A stretch of 5,107 nt of DNA, from the NCBI GenBank assembly GCA_012514445.1, contig JAAZAI010000605.1, forward strand, positions 1 to 5,107, in the 5' to 3' direction. The position numbers were made by a program, and so were the translations under genes. How positions within the stretch are numbered: position 1 is the first letter of the stretch; every line of letters begins with the position of its first letter. Shown in pieces: positions 1-5,107 of this stretch. The notes below the pieces were generated by a model that made no database searches, had not been told where the DNA came from, and was given only the letters and a program-made list of their open reading frames with translations. The stretch comes from Lentisphaerota bacterium. GTDB lineage: Bacteria; Verrucomicrobiota; Kiritimatiellia; RFP12; UBA3636.

Positions 1-381
1 CGCCGCGCCCTGGGCGCAAACGTAGGCGCCGTAGACGTTGACGCGGAAGACCTCCTCGAGCAGCGCGCGGGGCGTGTCGACAAGCGCATGCCCCACGCCC
101 TGGATCACGGCGTTGTTGACGAGCACGTCGAGGCGTCCGCTCGTCTCGCGAATGCTCGCGAAAAGGGCGTCCACCTCCTCCTGCACCGCGATGTCCGCGG
201 GGGCTTCGATCACGGTGGCGCCGAAGGTCTTGCGGAGGCGGTCCGCTTCCCGTGCAACCTCGTCGGGCTTGCGCCCGTTGAGCCAGACGACCGCGCCCTC
301 CCGTGCGAAGGCCTCGGCGATGGCGAGGCCGGTGTTGCGGTTGGCGCCCGTGACGAGCACGACTTTGTCCTTGAATTTCAT
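1..381 (-). CDS. SDR-family NAD(P)-dependent oxidoreductase, N-terminal half (partial)
   Basis: The start codon lies at 379-381 and the frame stays open for 127 codons to the left edge, about half of a typical 250-residue classical SDR. Visible Rossmann-fold signatures are the cofactor loop TGANRNTG at residues 11-18, Asp63 of the adenine-pocket motif, the NNA motif at 89-91, and Asn115 in RVNVYG, matching the Asn of the SDR catalytic tetrad. The Ser and YxxxK residues lie beyond the window. The middle Gly of the usual TGxxxGxG is Asn16, a variant also found in some SDR subgroups. NGRK after strand 2 (35-38) offers a basic residue, which hints at NADP(H) over NAD(H). It is the last visible gene of the operon, 11 nt after the dehydratase stop, with an AGGA Shine-Dalgarno. 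Inferred role: a sugar or sugar-derived dehydrogenase in the same catabolic route. The substrate cannot be read from this half. Confidence 0.93.
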   Translation of the reverse strand, partial: MKFKDKVVLVTGANRNTGLAIAEAFAREGAVVWLNGRKPDEVAREADRLRKTFGATVIEAPADIAVQEEVDALFASIRETSGRLDVLVNNAVIQGVGHALVDTPRALLEEVFRVNVYGAYVCAQGAA

Positions 382-386
382 GTCGA

Positions 387-392
387 TTCCTT
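387..392 (-). promoter_or_regulatory. Ribosome-binding site of the SDR gene
   Basis: Reading leftward, AAGGAA lies 5 nt before the SDR ATG and directly follows the dehydratase TAA stop (393-395). The placement supports re-initiation by ribosomes finishing the dehydratase and fixes the SDR start at 381. Confidence 0.75.
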
Positions 393-1580
393 TTAGGCCT
401 TCGCCGGACCGTCGGCCTTGCCGTACCACCCTCCCGCGCCTTCGGGGCGGATCATGGTGAGGTCGCCATTGTAGTGGCGCAGGTTGTGCGGCTGGTACGG
501 ATGGGCAAGCAGCGCCTCCTCGACGATGTCGATGCCGAGGCCGGGGCGGTCGGGGATCGTCATCATGCCGTCTGCGAATCCCACGGTCTCGGTCGTGAGC
601 GTGTGGCGGTAGTCCACGTCGTTGGACATGGTTTCGAGCATGTGGAAGTTTGGCGTGCAGGCGGCGATCTGGAGCGTGGCGGCGTTGGTGATGGCGCCGA
701 TGGGGTTGTGGGGGCAGACGGGCAGGAAGTGGCATTCGGCCATCGCGGCGATCTTGCGCAGCTCGAGGATGCCGCCCGTGTGCGAGAGGTCGGGCTGGAG
801 GTAGTCGGCGGCGCGCTTCGCCAGCAGCTCGCGGAAGTCCCAGCGGGTGTAGAGGCGCTCGCCGGCGGCGACGGGGATGTTGATCCTGCGCTTGACCTCC
901 GCCAGGCCGTCCAGGTCGCCCGGGGGCAGCGGCTCCTCGAACCAGGTGATGTCGAATTTCTCCAAGGCATGCCCCAGCCGGACGGCGGTCGGCACGTCGA
1001 ATCTCCCGTGCCCCTCGACCAGAAGCTGGACGCCGGGGCCGACGGCGTCGCGGACGGCGGCGACGCAGTCCATGGCGAGGCTGAACGCCTCGGAAGTCAG
1101 GCTCAGGTACGCGGAGCCGAACGGATCCCACTTGAGGGCCTTGTAGCCGAGCTTGACGGTCTTGGCGGCCTTCATGGCGAAGTCCTCCGGCGTGCGCGAG
1201 CCGGAGAACCAGGCGTTGGCGTAGCAGGGGATGCTGTCGCGCACCTTGCCGCCGAGAAGCTGGTAGACGGGCACGCCGAGCGCCTTGCCCTTGATGTCCC
1301 AGAGCGCCATCTCGACGCCCGAGAGGGCCGTGGTCAGCACGGGCCCGCCGCGCCAGTAGGCGTCGCGGTGGTTCTCCGACCAGAACTGCTCGATGCGATG
1401 CGGATCCTTGCCGATCAGGTAGCGCTCGAGCTCGCGCACGGCCGCCTCGACCGCCAGCTCGCGGTGCTCCAACGTGGCTTCGCCCACGCCGTGGATGCCT
1501 TCGTCGGTCATGACCTTGACGATGACCCAGTTGGTGCGATACACATCGCAGACGAACGTCTTGATTCCAGTGATTTTCAT
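393..1580 (-). CDS. Mandelate racemase/enolase-superfamily sugar acid dehydratase, galactonate-dehydratase-like
   Basis: A complete 395-residue protein, the usual size for this family. It has the N-terminal capping domain (about 1-125) followed by the (beta/alpha)7-beta barrel. Its motifs align with E. coli D-galactonate dehydratase (DgoD, as recalled) at a constant offset of six residues: EGHGR (E189, H191), FEEP (E215), AGERLYTRWDF (E241), LQPDLSHTGGI (262-271) and PHNPIG (H291). E189, E215 and E241 are the predicted Mg2+ ligands; H191 and H291 are the predicted acid/base pair. The first ligand is Glu where DgoD has Asp. Predicted reaction: dehydration of an aldonic acid to a 2-keto-3-deoxy acid, which would feed the aldolase encoded just upstream. 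The start at 1580 is chosen because it begins at the conserved MKITGIKTF strand and has a GGAG site 5 nt upstream; an in-frame upstream ATG at 1682 would translate a repeat. Dehydratase class is solid, galactonate specificity is not. Confidence 0.93.
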   Translation of the reverse strand: MKITGIKTFVCDVYRTNWVIVKVMTDEGIHGVGEATLEHRELAVEAAVRELERYLIGKDPHRIEQFWSENHRDAYWRGGPVLTTALSGVEMALWDIKGKALGVPVYQLLGGKVRDSIPCYANAWFSGSRTPEDFAMKAAKTVKLGYKALKWDPFGSAYLSLTSEAFSLAMDCVAAVRDAVGPGVQLLVEGHGRFDVPTAVRLGHALEKFDITWFEEPLPPGDLDGLAEVKRRINIPVAAGERLYTRWDFRELLAKRAADYLQPDLSHTGGILELRKIAAMAECHFLPVCPHNPIGAITNAATLQIAACTPNFHMLETMSNDVDYRHTLTTETVGFADGMMTIPDRPGLGIDIVEEALLAHPYQPHNLRHYNGDLTMIRPEGAGGWYGKADGPAKA

Positions 1581-1585
1581 GAATG

Positions 1586-1589
1586 CTCC
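1586..1589 (-). promoter_or_regulatory. Ribosome-binding site that decides the dehydratase start
   Basis: GGAG (minus strand) sits 5 nt before the ATG at 1578-1580, immediately after the octamer repeat. The longer in-frame start at 1682 lies inside the aldolase gene and would add 34 residues made largely of repeat-encoded Pro, His and Thr. The repeat-free start is therefore preferred. Confidence 0.75.
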
Positions 1590-1590
1590 A

Positions 1591-1638
1591 GTGTGGGGGT
1601 GTGGGGGTGTGGGAGTGCGTGAGTGTGGGAGTGCGTCA
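1591..1638. repeat. Six-unit tandem octamer array in the aldolase-dehydratase junction
   Basis: The plus strand divides exactly into six 8-nt units: GTGTGGGG, GTGTGGGG, GTGTGGGA, GTGCGTGA, GTGTGGGA, GTGCGTCA. Units 3-4 and 5-6 form a 16-nt duplication differing at one base. The array fills the junction up to the dehydratase RBS and contains the aldolase stop codon (1636-1638). In the transcript sense it is C/A-rich with only three G in 48 nt, so it should be largely unstructured. It is not a CRISPR, since it has no spacers. Its role is unknown. Confidence 0.88.
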
Positions 1639-2454
1639 GAAAGGTTCCGGCATGACGCCGGTTCCCAGGCCTTCCTCGGCAAGCCGTTTCAACGTGCGAC
1701 TGAAGAAATCCGTGCTGAGGACCAATTCGCGCCAGAGTGCGTCGCAGGATGCCTGCAGGCGGGGCTGTGCAACGGGATCGTCGCATTGCCTCCAGGCTTC
1801 CGCGTATTGTTCGGGTCTGAGATTGGCCGGCACCGGGACGCAGCCCGCCGCGCCCAGTTCGGCCAGTTTCGCGAAGTCCGGCCTCAGTCCCTGGTAGACG
1901 CGCAAGCCGTGCTCGGCCCCCCGGCGGCAGAGTTCGGTGAAATAGGCGTCGTTCCCGGAACTGTCCTTGCAGGCGCCGATCCAGCCGCGCTTCGCGAGTT
2001 CGCACAGGACTTGGACCGGGATCTTCGCGCCCACGCAGCCGGGCAGGTTGTAGACCGCGATCGGCAGCGCCGTGTGGTTGCGGATCACCTCGAAGTGCCG
2101 GAGGAGCTGCGTCTCGCTCTGCGCCCTGAGATAGTACGGGGCGACGACCACCACCGCCGACGGGCCCAGCGCCTCGATCCTGCGAATGCGCTCGACCGTG
2201 CGCGCCGTGGACGGCTCCAGCACGCCGGCCAGCACGGGAAGGCGTCCTGCGACATGCTCCACCGCGAGTCGGACGAGCTGTTCGTGCTGCGCATCGGTCA
2301 GGATGGAGCCCAGTCCGGCCGTTCCCGCGACGAACAACCCGTCGACACCGCCGTCGATCAAACGGTCCAGCAGGCGGCGGAACGCGTCGCAATCGATTTC
2401 GCGATCCGGTGTCAGCGGCGTCAGCACCGGGGGGATGATGCCGGCGGGGATCAT
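1636..2454 (-). CDS. DapA/N-acetylneuraminate-lyase-family class I aldolase, probable 2-keto-3-deoxy sugar acid aldolase
   Basis: A 272-residue TIM-barrel protein of the DHDPS/NAL family, slightly short for a family usually near 290-310. Visible signatures are PPVLTPLT near the N-terminus (8-15), the substrate-carboxylate loop GTAG (44-47), APYYL (105-109), YNLPG (135-139) with the catalytic Tyr135, and KDSSG (163-167) with Lys163 as the Schiff-base lysine. The usual Glu after GTTG is Leu48. Beside a sugar acid dehydratase the likely reaction is retro-aldol cleavage of a 2-keto-3-deoxy acid to pyruvate and an aldehyde, rather than lysine biosynthesis. Other family reactions (KDG dehydratase, dihydrodipicolinate synthase, sialic acid lyase) are not excluded by motifs alone. 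The start overlaps the GH42 stop in an ATGA and has a strong GGAGG, which indicates translational coupling. The stop codon lies inside the octamer array. Confidence 0.92.
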   Translation of the reverse strand: MIPAGIIPPVLTPLTPDREIDCDAFRRLLDRLIDGGVDGLFVAGTAGLGSILTDAQHEQLVRLAVEHVAGRLPVLAGVLEPSTARTVERIRRIEALGPSAVVVVAPYYLRAQSETQLLRHFEVIRNHTALPIAVYNLPGCVGAKIPVQVLCELAKRGWIGACKDSSGNDAYFTELCRRGAEHGLRVYQGLRPDFAKLAELGAAGCVPVPANLRPEQYAEAWRQCDDPVAQPRLQASCDALWRELVLSTDFFSRTLKRLAEEGLGTGVMPEPF

Positions 2455-4601
2455 GCGTCCTCCCGGAGGGAAATGGCGATTCGTTTGATCGCGAGGACGC
2501 CCTGCGGGGGCAGGACGAGTTCGTCGGCGAGGTTGACGGCTTCGTCGGTTGACAGCTCGCTCCAGGTCGTCTGTGCATCGCGGAGTTCAACGTGGAAGCG
2601 GCGTTCCTCGCGGCTGTGGTTGATGAAGAGGTAGAGAGTGCCCGTCTCGCCGGAGAGGCGGCTGATCTCCACGTCGGCGGCATGGCCGGCCGTCTTGGCC
2701 ACGGGCTTGACGCCGGAGGCGAGCACTTCCTTTTGCAGCAGGGCCGTGACCGCCGCCTGCGGCTTCTGGACGTATTGGCGGAAGACTTCCGTGCCGAACA
2801 GGATGGTCCGGCCCTTGCCGTAGGCGTGCGCGACGGCGGCGGCTCCAAGGCCGTCGTAGGTTGCGAGCGCCTCGCCGCCCTTGAGCGCGTATTCGCTCCA
2901 GAACAGGCAGACCTTTGCGTCGCCATCCGGGTAGCGGACGACGGGAGCTGTTTCGCGCAGCTCGCGGTCGCGGGTTTCGCACCCGAACACCTCGTCGAGG
3001 CCGAAGGCGGGCGCCGCGTATTGCAGGATGCCGTCGATGGAGCGGAAGGCGAACGGGCTTTCGGCGATCACCGTGCCTCCCGCGGCGACGTAGGCGCGGA
3101 TTTTCGCGGCGAGCTCCAGGCTCATGTGCTCCTGCATCGGCAGCAGCAGCAGGGGATAGCGTTCGAGCTCTTCCAACTGGCACTCCGTCAGGCAGTCGGC
3201 GGGAATGTGCAGATCCCAGAGCAGCTTGTAGGCGCCGACGCGGCTGTCGTGCTCGTCCGCGTACTCCGCGGGACGGTGCATGCCGCAGAGCCCGTCCATG
3301 AGGATCTGCTCCTCCTCGAGCGTGAGGATGGCGGCCTGGCGATCGGGCACGACGTCGTTGAGCAGCCGGGCGTTGGCCTGGAGCGTGGCGGAGAAGTCGG
3401 CCATGTACTGCGCGCGGCGGGAGGGCGAGCCGTCCCACTTCGTCAGATTGAACAGGGCGACCTGGCCGTCGGAGAGCCGGCTCCGGTAGTTCCAAAGCAG
3501 AATGCCCTTGACGTTGTGGGCGAGAAGCTGGTGGAAATTCACGAGGTGCTGGTCCCGCGTGGCCATGGCCATGTTGGGGCCGGCGCCGCTTTCGAGCACG
3601 AGCATCCGGCGCTTCTCGTCCTGCGACGCGCTGCGCAGCCGGCTGAGCTTGTACGCGCTCAGGGCGCCGGTGCCGACGTCGTATTTGTGCTCGACGGTGT
3701 AGTAGGAGAGACCCATGATGGACATCGTGCCGCCGACGCGGCCGATGTCGAGGCCGTAGCGGGGCGTGCTGACCGGTCCCTCCATGCCGCCCAGGTGGTA
3801 GACGAGGTTGGCGGTGGTGGGGCGACCGCGGGGGTCGTGTTCACGCACCAGCGCCTGGATGGCGCCGAGATCCTCGACGAGGCGGCTCTGGTTGAACTGC
3901 AGCCAGTCGCGCCAGGGGTTCAGCACGCCGGGGCCGCCCGGGGCCGGGAGTTCGCTCCAGTTCCGGAAGCTGACGGGGTACTCCGTGCCCCAGAGGCGGT
4001 TCAGGGCGTCGAGGTCTCCATCATACTTCTTGCAAAGCCAGTTCTGGAATCGCGCCACGGTGTGGGGGCAGTAGCAGAGGTGGGAGGCGGGTTCGTTCCA
4101 GGTCATCCAGGCGAACAGGGCAGGGGACTCGGCGTAGCGCTGGATCGTGCGCGTCATGAAGGCGAACGCCCGGTCGCGGAAGGCGGGCGTGTCGGAGCAG
4201 ACCGAGACGCCGGGCGCCCACGGGTGGGCGGCGTCGGACGGCGCGCTTTGGCGGGGACGGCAGGCGGGGTTCCGGCGGATGTACTCGGGGGCGTAGATGC
4301 CGCAGAGATTGCCGAATACGCCGCCGAAGTTGAGGACGACCTTGAGTCCGTGCCTTTCGGCCAGCTCGAGGGCGAGATCCTGCTTTGCGTAGTTGAATGC
4401 GCCCTCCTCGCGCTCGATGCGGTCCCAGGCGGCGAAGATGCGGATGGTGTTGAAGTTCAGCTTCCGCATCGTCGCGAAATCGTGATCCCATTCGGATTCC
4501 GGCCAGTCCATGGACTTGGCGTACGGCGCGCACGAGGCGCCAAAGATGAACGTGTCCTCGGGGAGTTGGTTCTTCAGATTCGAATCGTCTTGGAGTTTCA
4601 T
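2451..4601 (-). CDS. GH42-type glycoside hydrolase (beta-galactosidase-like), cytoplasmic
   Basis: A complete 716-residue protein with the three-part GH42 plan: a catalytic TIM barrel (about 15-415), a glutamine-amidotransferase-like trimerisation domain (about 420-630, including LLLLPMQEH and VAAGGTVIAESP) and a small C-terminal beta domain. The predicted acid/base is E170 in TWNEP; the predicted nucleophile is E337 in LVLESGAGPN. The stretch after E170 follows the family pattern CYC..., FxxWL, KYxGxLDALNxLWGT. Of the usual four zinc cysteines, C135, C176 and C178 appear present but the fourth is Thr181. There is no signal peptide or membrane segment, so it should act in the cytoplasm on imported oligosaccharides or glycosides, most likely releasing a beta-galactosyl or related sugar (some GH42 members prefer alpha-L-arabinopyranosides). 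It is the first gene of the operon and its stop overlaps the aldolase start. The start at 4601 suits the family N-terminus but has no convincing Shine-Dalgarno. Fold and mechanism are well supported, substrate is not. Confidence 0.9.
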   Translation of the reverse strand: MKLQDDSNLKNQLPEDTFIFGASCAPYAKSMDWPESEWDHDFATMRKLNFNTIRIFAAWDRIEREEGAFNYAKQDLALELAERHGLKVVLNFGGVFGNLCGIYAPEYIRRNPACRPRQSAPSDAAHPWAPGVSVCSDTPAFRDRAFAFMTRTIQRYAESPALFAWMTWNEPASHLCYCPHTVARFQNWLCKKYDGDLDALNRLWGTEYPVSFRNWSELPAPGGPGVLNPWRDWLQFNQSRLVEDLGAIQALVREHDPRGRPTTANLVYHLGGMEGPVSTPRYGLDIGRVGGTMSIMGLSYYTVEHKYDVGTGALSAYKLSRLRSASQDEKRRMLVLESGAGPNMAMATRDQHLVNFHQLLAHNVKGILLWNYRSRLSDGQVALFNLTKWDGSPSRRAQYMADFSATLQANARLLNDVVPDRQAAILTLEEEQILMDGLCGMHRPAEYADEHDSRVGAYKLLWDLHIPADCLTECQLEELERYPLLLLPMQEHMSLELAAKIRAYVAAGGTVIAESPFAFRSIDGILQYAAPAFGLDEVFGCETRDRELRETAPVVRYPDGDAKVCLFWSEYALKGGEALATYDGLGAAAVAHAYGKGRTILFGTEVFRQYVQKPQAAVTALLQKEVLASGVKPVAKTAGHAADVEISRLSGETGTLYLFINHSREERRFHVELRDAQTTWSELSTDEAVNLADELVLPPQGVLAIKRIAISLREDA
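2459..2463 (-). promoter_or_regulatory. Ribosome-binding site of the aldolase gene, inside the GH42 coding end
   Basis: A GGAGG on the minus strand lies 4 nt before the aldolase ATG (2452-2454), within the last codons of the glycosidase gene. It is the best Shine-Dalgarno in the window. Together with the ATGA overlap it supports the start at 2454. Confidence 0.8.
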
Positions 4602-4687
4602 GTTGTGCCCACGTGCCGTGTTTGCCGAACCCGTCTCGAACGCGATGTCGCGTCGATGGACACTACTCTACACGCGGGAAGCCGCGA

Positions 4688-4716
4688 ATGATAGAATGAA
4701 ATGGACAAATTCAAAA
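4688..4716 (-). promoter_or_regulatory. Possible promoter of the glycosidase operon
   Basis: On the minus strand a -10-like TATCAT (4688-4693, five of six consensus bases) has a weak TTTTGA at 17 nt spacing (4711-4716). TTGAAT (4709-4714) is a better -35 match but sits at 15 nt. Initiation would fall near 4681, giving about an 80-nt leader before the GH42 start. A poor -35 box would suit a promoter that needs an activator. Weak on sequence alone. Confidence 0.4.
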
Positions 4717-4730
4717 GCGCTTGTAATAAT
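4702..4730 (+). promoter_or_regulatory. Sigma70-like promoter of the regulator gene
   Basis: TGGACA (4702-4707) and AATAAT (4725-4730) each match five of six consensus bases and are separated by the ideal 17 nt. They sit in the only AT-rich patch of the window. The predicted start near 4737 leaves about 25 nt of leader before the ATG at 4762, and this argues against the in-frame ATG at 4696, which would lie upstream of the promoter. Confidence 0.62.
4715..4722. promoter_or_regulatory. Candidate operator: AAGCGCTT palindrome in the divergent promoter region
   Basis: A perfect 8-bp palindrome with a central CG, the core shape of many LacI-family operators and cre sites. It lies inside the 17-bp spacer of the rightward promoter and overlaps or abuts the -35 region of the leftward one, so a bound protein could affect both. 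The flanks are not symmetric, and an 8-mer can occur by chance. Confidence 0.35.
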
Positions 4731-4761
4731 CTGGCCACTGCGTCATACGTGGGTTCCCGAC

Positions 4762-5107
4762 ATGAATAATCTGGGTCGCGAACAACCGGTGGTGAGCATC
4801 GATGTCTTTCTCGGCGCCGCCCCCTTGCTGGAAACCCGGCTGATCACGGGATTGCTCGATTTTGGGCGGAGCCGCTCAAACTGGCGCTTTTCGCTGCGAT
4901 CCGCGGATTTCCGCTACACGGCCCGATGGCTCCGCCAGCACACGCTGGACGGCGTGCTCGTCCTCGTGGACGGTGCGCCCGTCGAGCGTGCGCTCAAGGC
5001 CGCCCGCAAGCCGGTCGTCAAGCTCGTGCCTTCCATGGGCTCGTACACGACTCGGTCGACGAGAGCGGCGACGATTACGATTACGATTAGGATTACGATT
5101 AGGATTA
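4762..5107 (+). CDS. Probable XylR-type AraC-family regulator, N-terminal sensor domain (partial, 3' end doubtful)
   Basis: An open frame of 115 codons from ATG 4762 to the right edge, without a stop. Residues 10-90 resemble the first lobe of a periplasmic-binding-protein-like sugar sensor of the XylR kind: LLETRLITGLLDFGRS (22-37) matches the pattern ETxxxxGxGLLxGIxxYxR. NWRFSLRSAD, TARWLRQHTLDGVLVLVD and RKPVVKLVPS then follow as strand and helix elements. No helix-turn-helix precedes this domain, so a DNA-binding domain would have to be C-terminal, as in XylR-type AraC regulators and unlike LacI. Inferred role: sensing the locus sugar and controlling the divergent operon. Residues 94-115 look wrong. 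They include a rare AGA codon and end in a Thr/Ile/Arg-Ile repeat made by a hexamer array, so the end may be frameshifted, broken or mis-assembled. There is no clear Shine-Dalgarno. Confidence 0.68.
   Translation, partial: MNNLGREQPVVSIDVFLGAAPLLETRLITGLLDFGRSRSNWRFSLRSADFRYTARWLRQHTLDGVLVLVDGAPVERALKAARKPVVKLVPSMGSYTTRSTRAATITITIRITIRI
5072..5107. repeat. Hexamer tandem array at the right window edge
   Basis: Six exact 6-nt units run to the last base: CGATTA three times, GGATTA, CGATTA, GGATTA. The array continues the regulator frame as alternating Thr/Arg and Ile, or reads as DYDYD then TAG (5088-5090) in another frame. AT-rich units stand out against the GC-rich gene. It may be a genuine insertion or expansion, or the point where an assembly broke; its full length is not visible. 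Confidence 0.85.

Noticed and set aside
1591..1638. CRISPR array or telomere-like element from the octamer and hexamer repeats
   Set aside because: Units are 6 or 8 nt and directly adjacent, with no spacers and no cas genes, so these are simple tandem repeats.
1581..1682. A longer dehydratase starting at 1682
   Set aside because: The extra 34 residues are translated from the aldolase 3' end and the octamer repeat. The ATG at 1580 has a proper RBS and begins at the conserved first strand.
4673..4686. A small hairpin (CGCGG GAAG CCGCG) in the divergent region, considered as a terminator or leader structure
   Set aside because: The stem is only 5 bp, there is no U-tract, and it overlaps the predicted start of the operon transcript. 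It is not distinguishable from chance at this GC content.
2592..4691. A long plus-strand open frame of about 699 codons opposite the GH42 gene
   Set aside because: It is antisense to a protein with clear GH42 motifs. Its translation is rich in Gly, Ala, Val and Glu with no family signature, as expected of a shadow frame in GC-rich DNA. The 474-1622 plus-strand frame opposite the dehydratase is rejected for the same reason.
4696..4761. An earlier in-frame ATG (4696) for the regulator
   Set aside because: It would lie upstream of the -35 box of the best promoter and would add residues encoded by the AT-rich promoter region. No Shine-Dalgarno precedes it.
4762..5107. LacI-family repressor identity for the rightward gene
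   Set aside because: LacI proteins have an N-terminal helix-turn-helix of about 50 residues before the sensor domain. Here the sensor-like domain begins within the first 10-20 residues, so a C-terminal AraC-type DNA-binding domain fits better.

Overview
This is a GC-rich bacterial stretch holding a compact sugar-catabolism locus. Four genes run leftward on the minus strand, in transcription order: a cytoplasmic GH42-type beta-galactosidase-like glycosidase (4601 to 2451), a DapA/KDG-aldolase-family lyase (2454 to 1636), a galactonate-dehydratase-like enolase-superfamily enzyme (1580 to 393), and an SDR oxidoreductase cut off by the left window edge (381 to 1). A fifth gene runs rightward from 4762 and is cut by the right edge. 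It encodes the N-terminal sugar-sensing part of what looks like a XylR-type AraC-family regulator.

The layout reads as one divergently controlled operon. GH42 stop and aldolase start overlap by 4 nt (ATGA). The dehydratase and SDR are 11 nt apart, with the SDR ribosome-binding site abutting the dehydratase stop codon. Only the aldolase-dehydratase junction has room (55 nt), and it is filled by a six-unit tandem octamer array. The 160-nt divergent intergenic region (4602-4761) holds a good sigma70-like promoter for the regulator, a weaker overlapping one for the operon, and an AAGCGCTT palindrome placed to affect both.

Inferred joint function: the glycosidase releases a sugar (galactose, arabinose or a 6-deoxyhexose are the natural GH42-type candidates). 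The SDR oxidises it to a lactone or acid, the dehydratase makes the 2-keto-3-deoxy acid, and the aldolase splits that to pyruvate plus an aldehyde. This is a non-phosphorylative (DeLey-Doudoroff-like) route. No lactonase, kinase or transporter is visible in the window, and the exact sugar cannot be read from the sequence.

Organism: the high GC content, XylR-type regulator beside a glycosidase, and short simple-sequence arrays between genes would fit a carbohydrate-degrading member of the PVC group (Lentisphaerota/Kiritimatiellota/Planctomycetota-like). This is an inference from gene style only, with no marker gene to support it. The window ends inside a hexamer repeat that runs into the regulator frame, so the right edge may be a contig end at a repeat.
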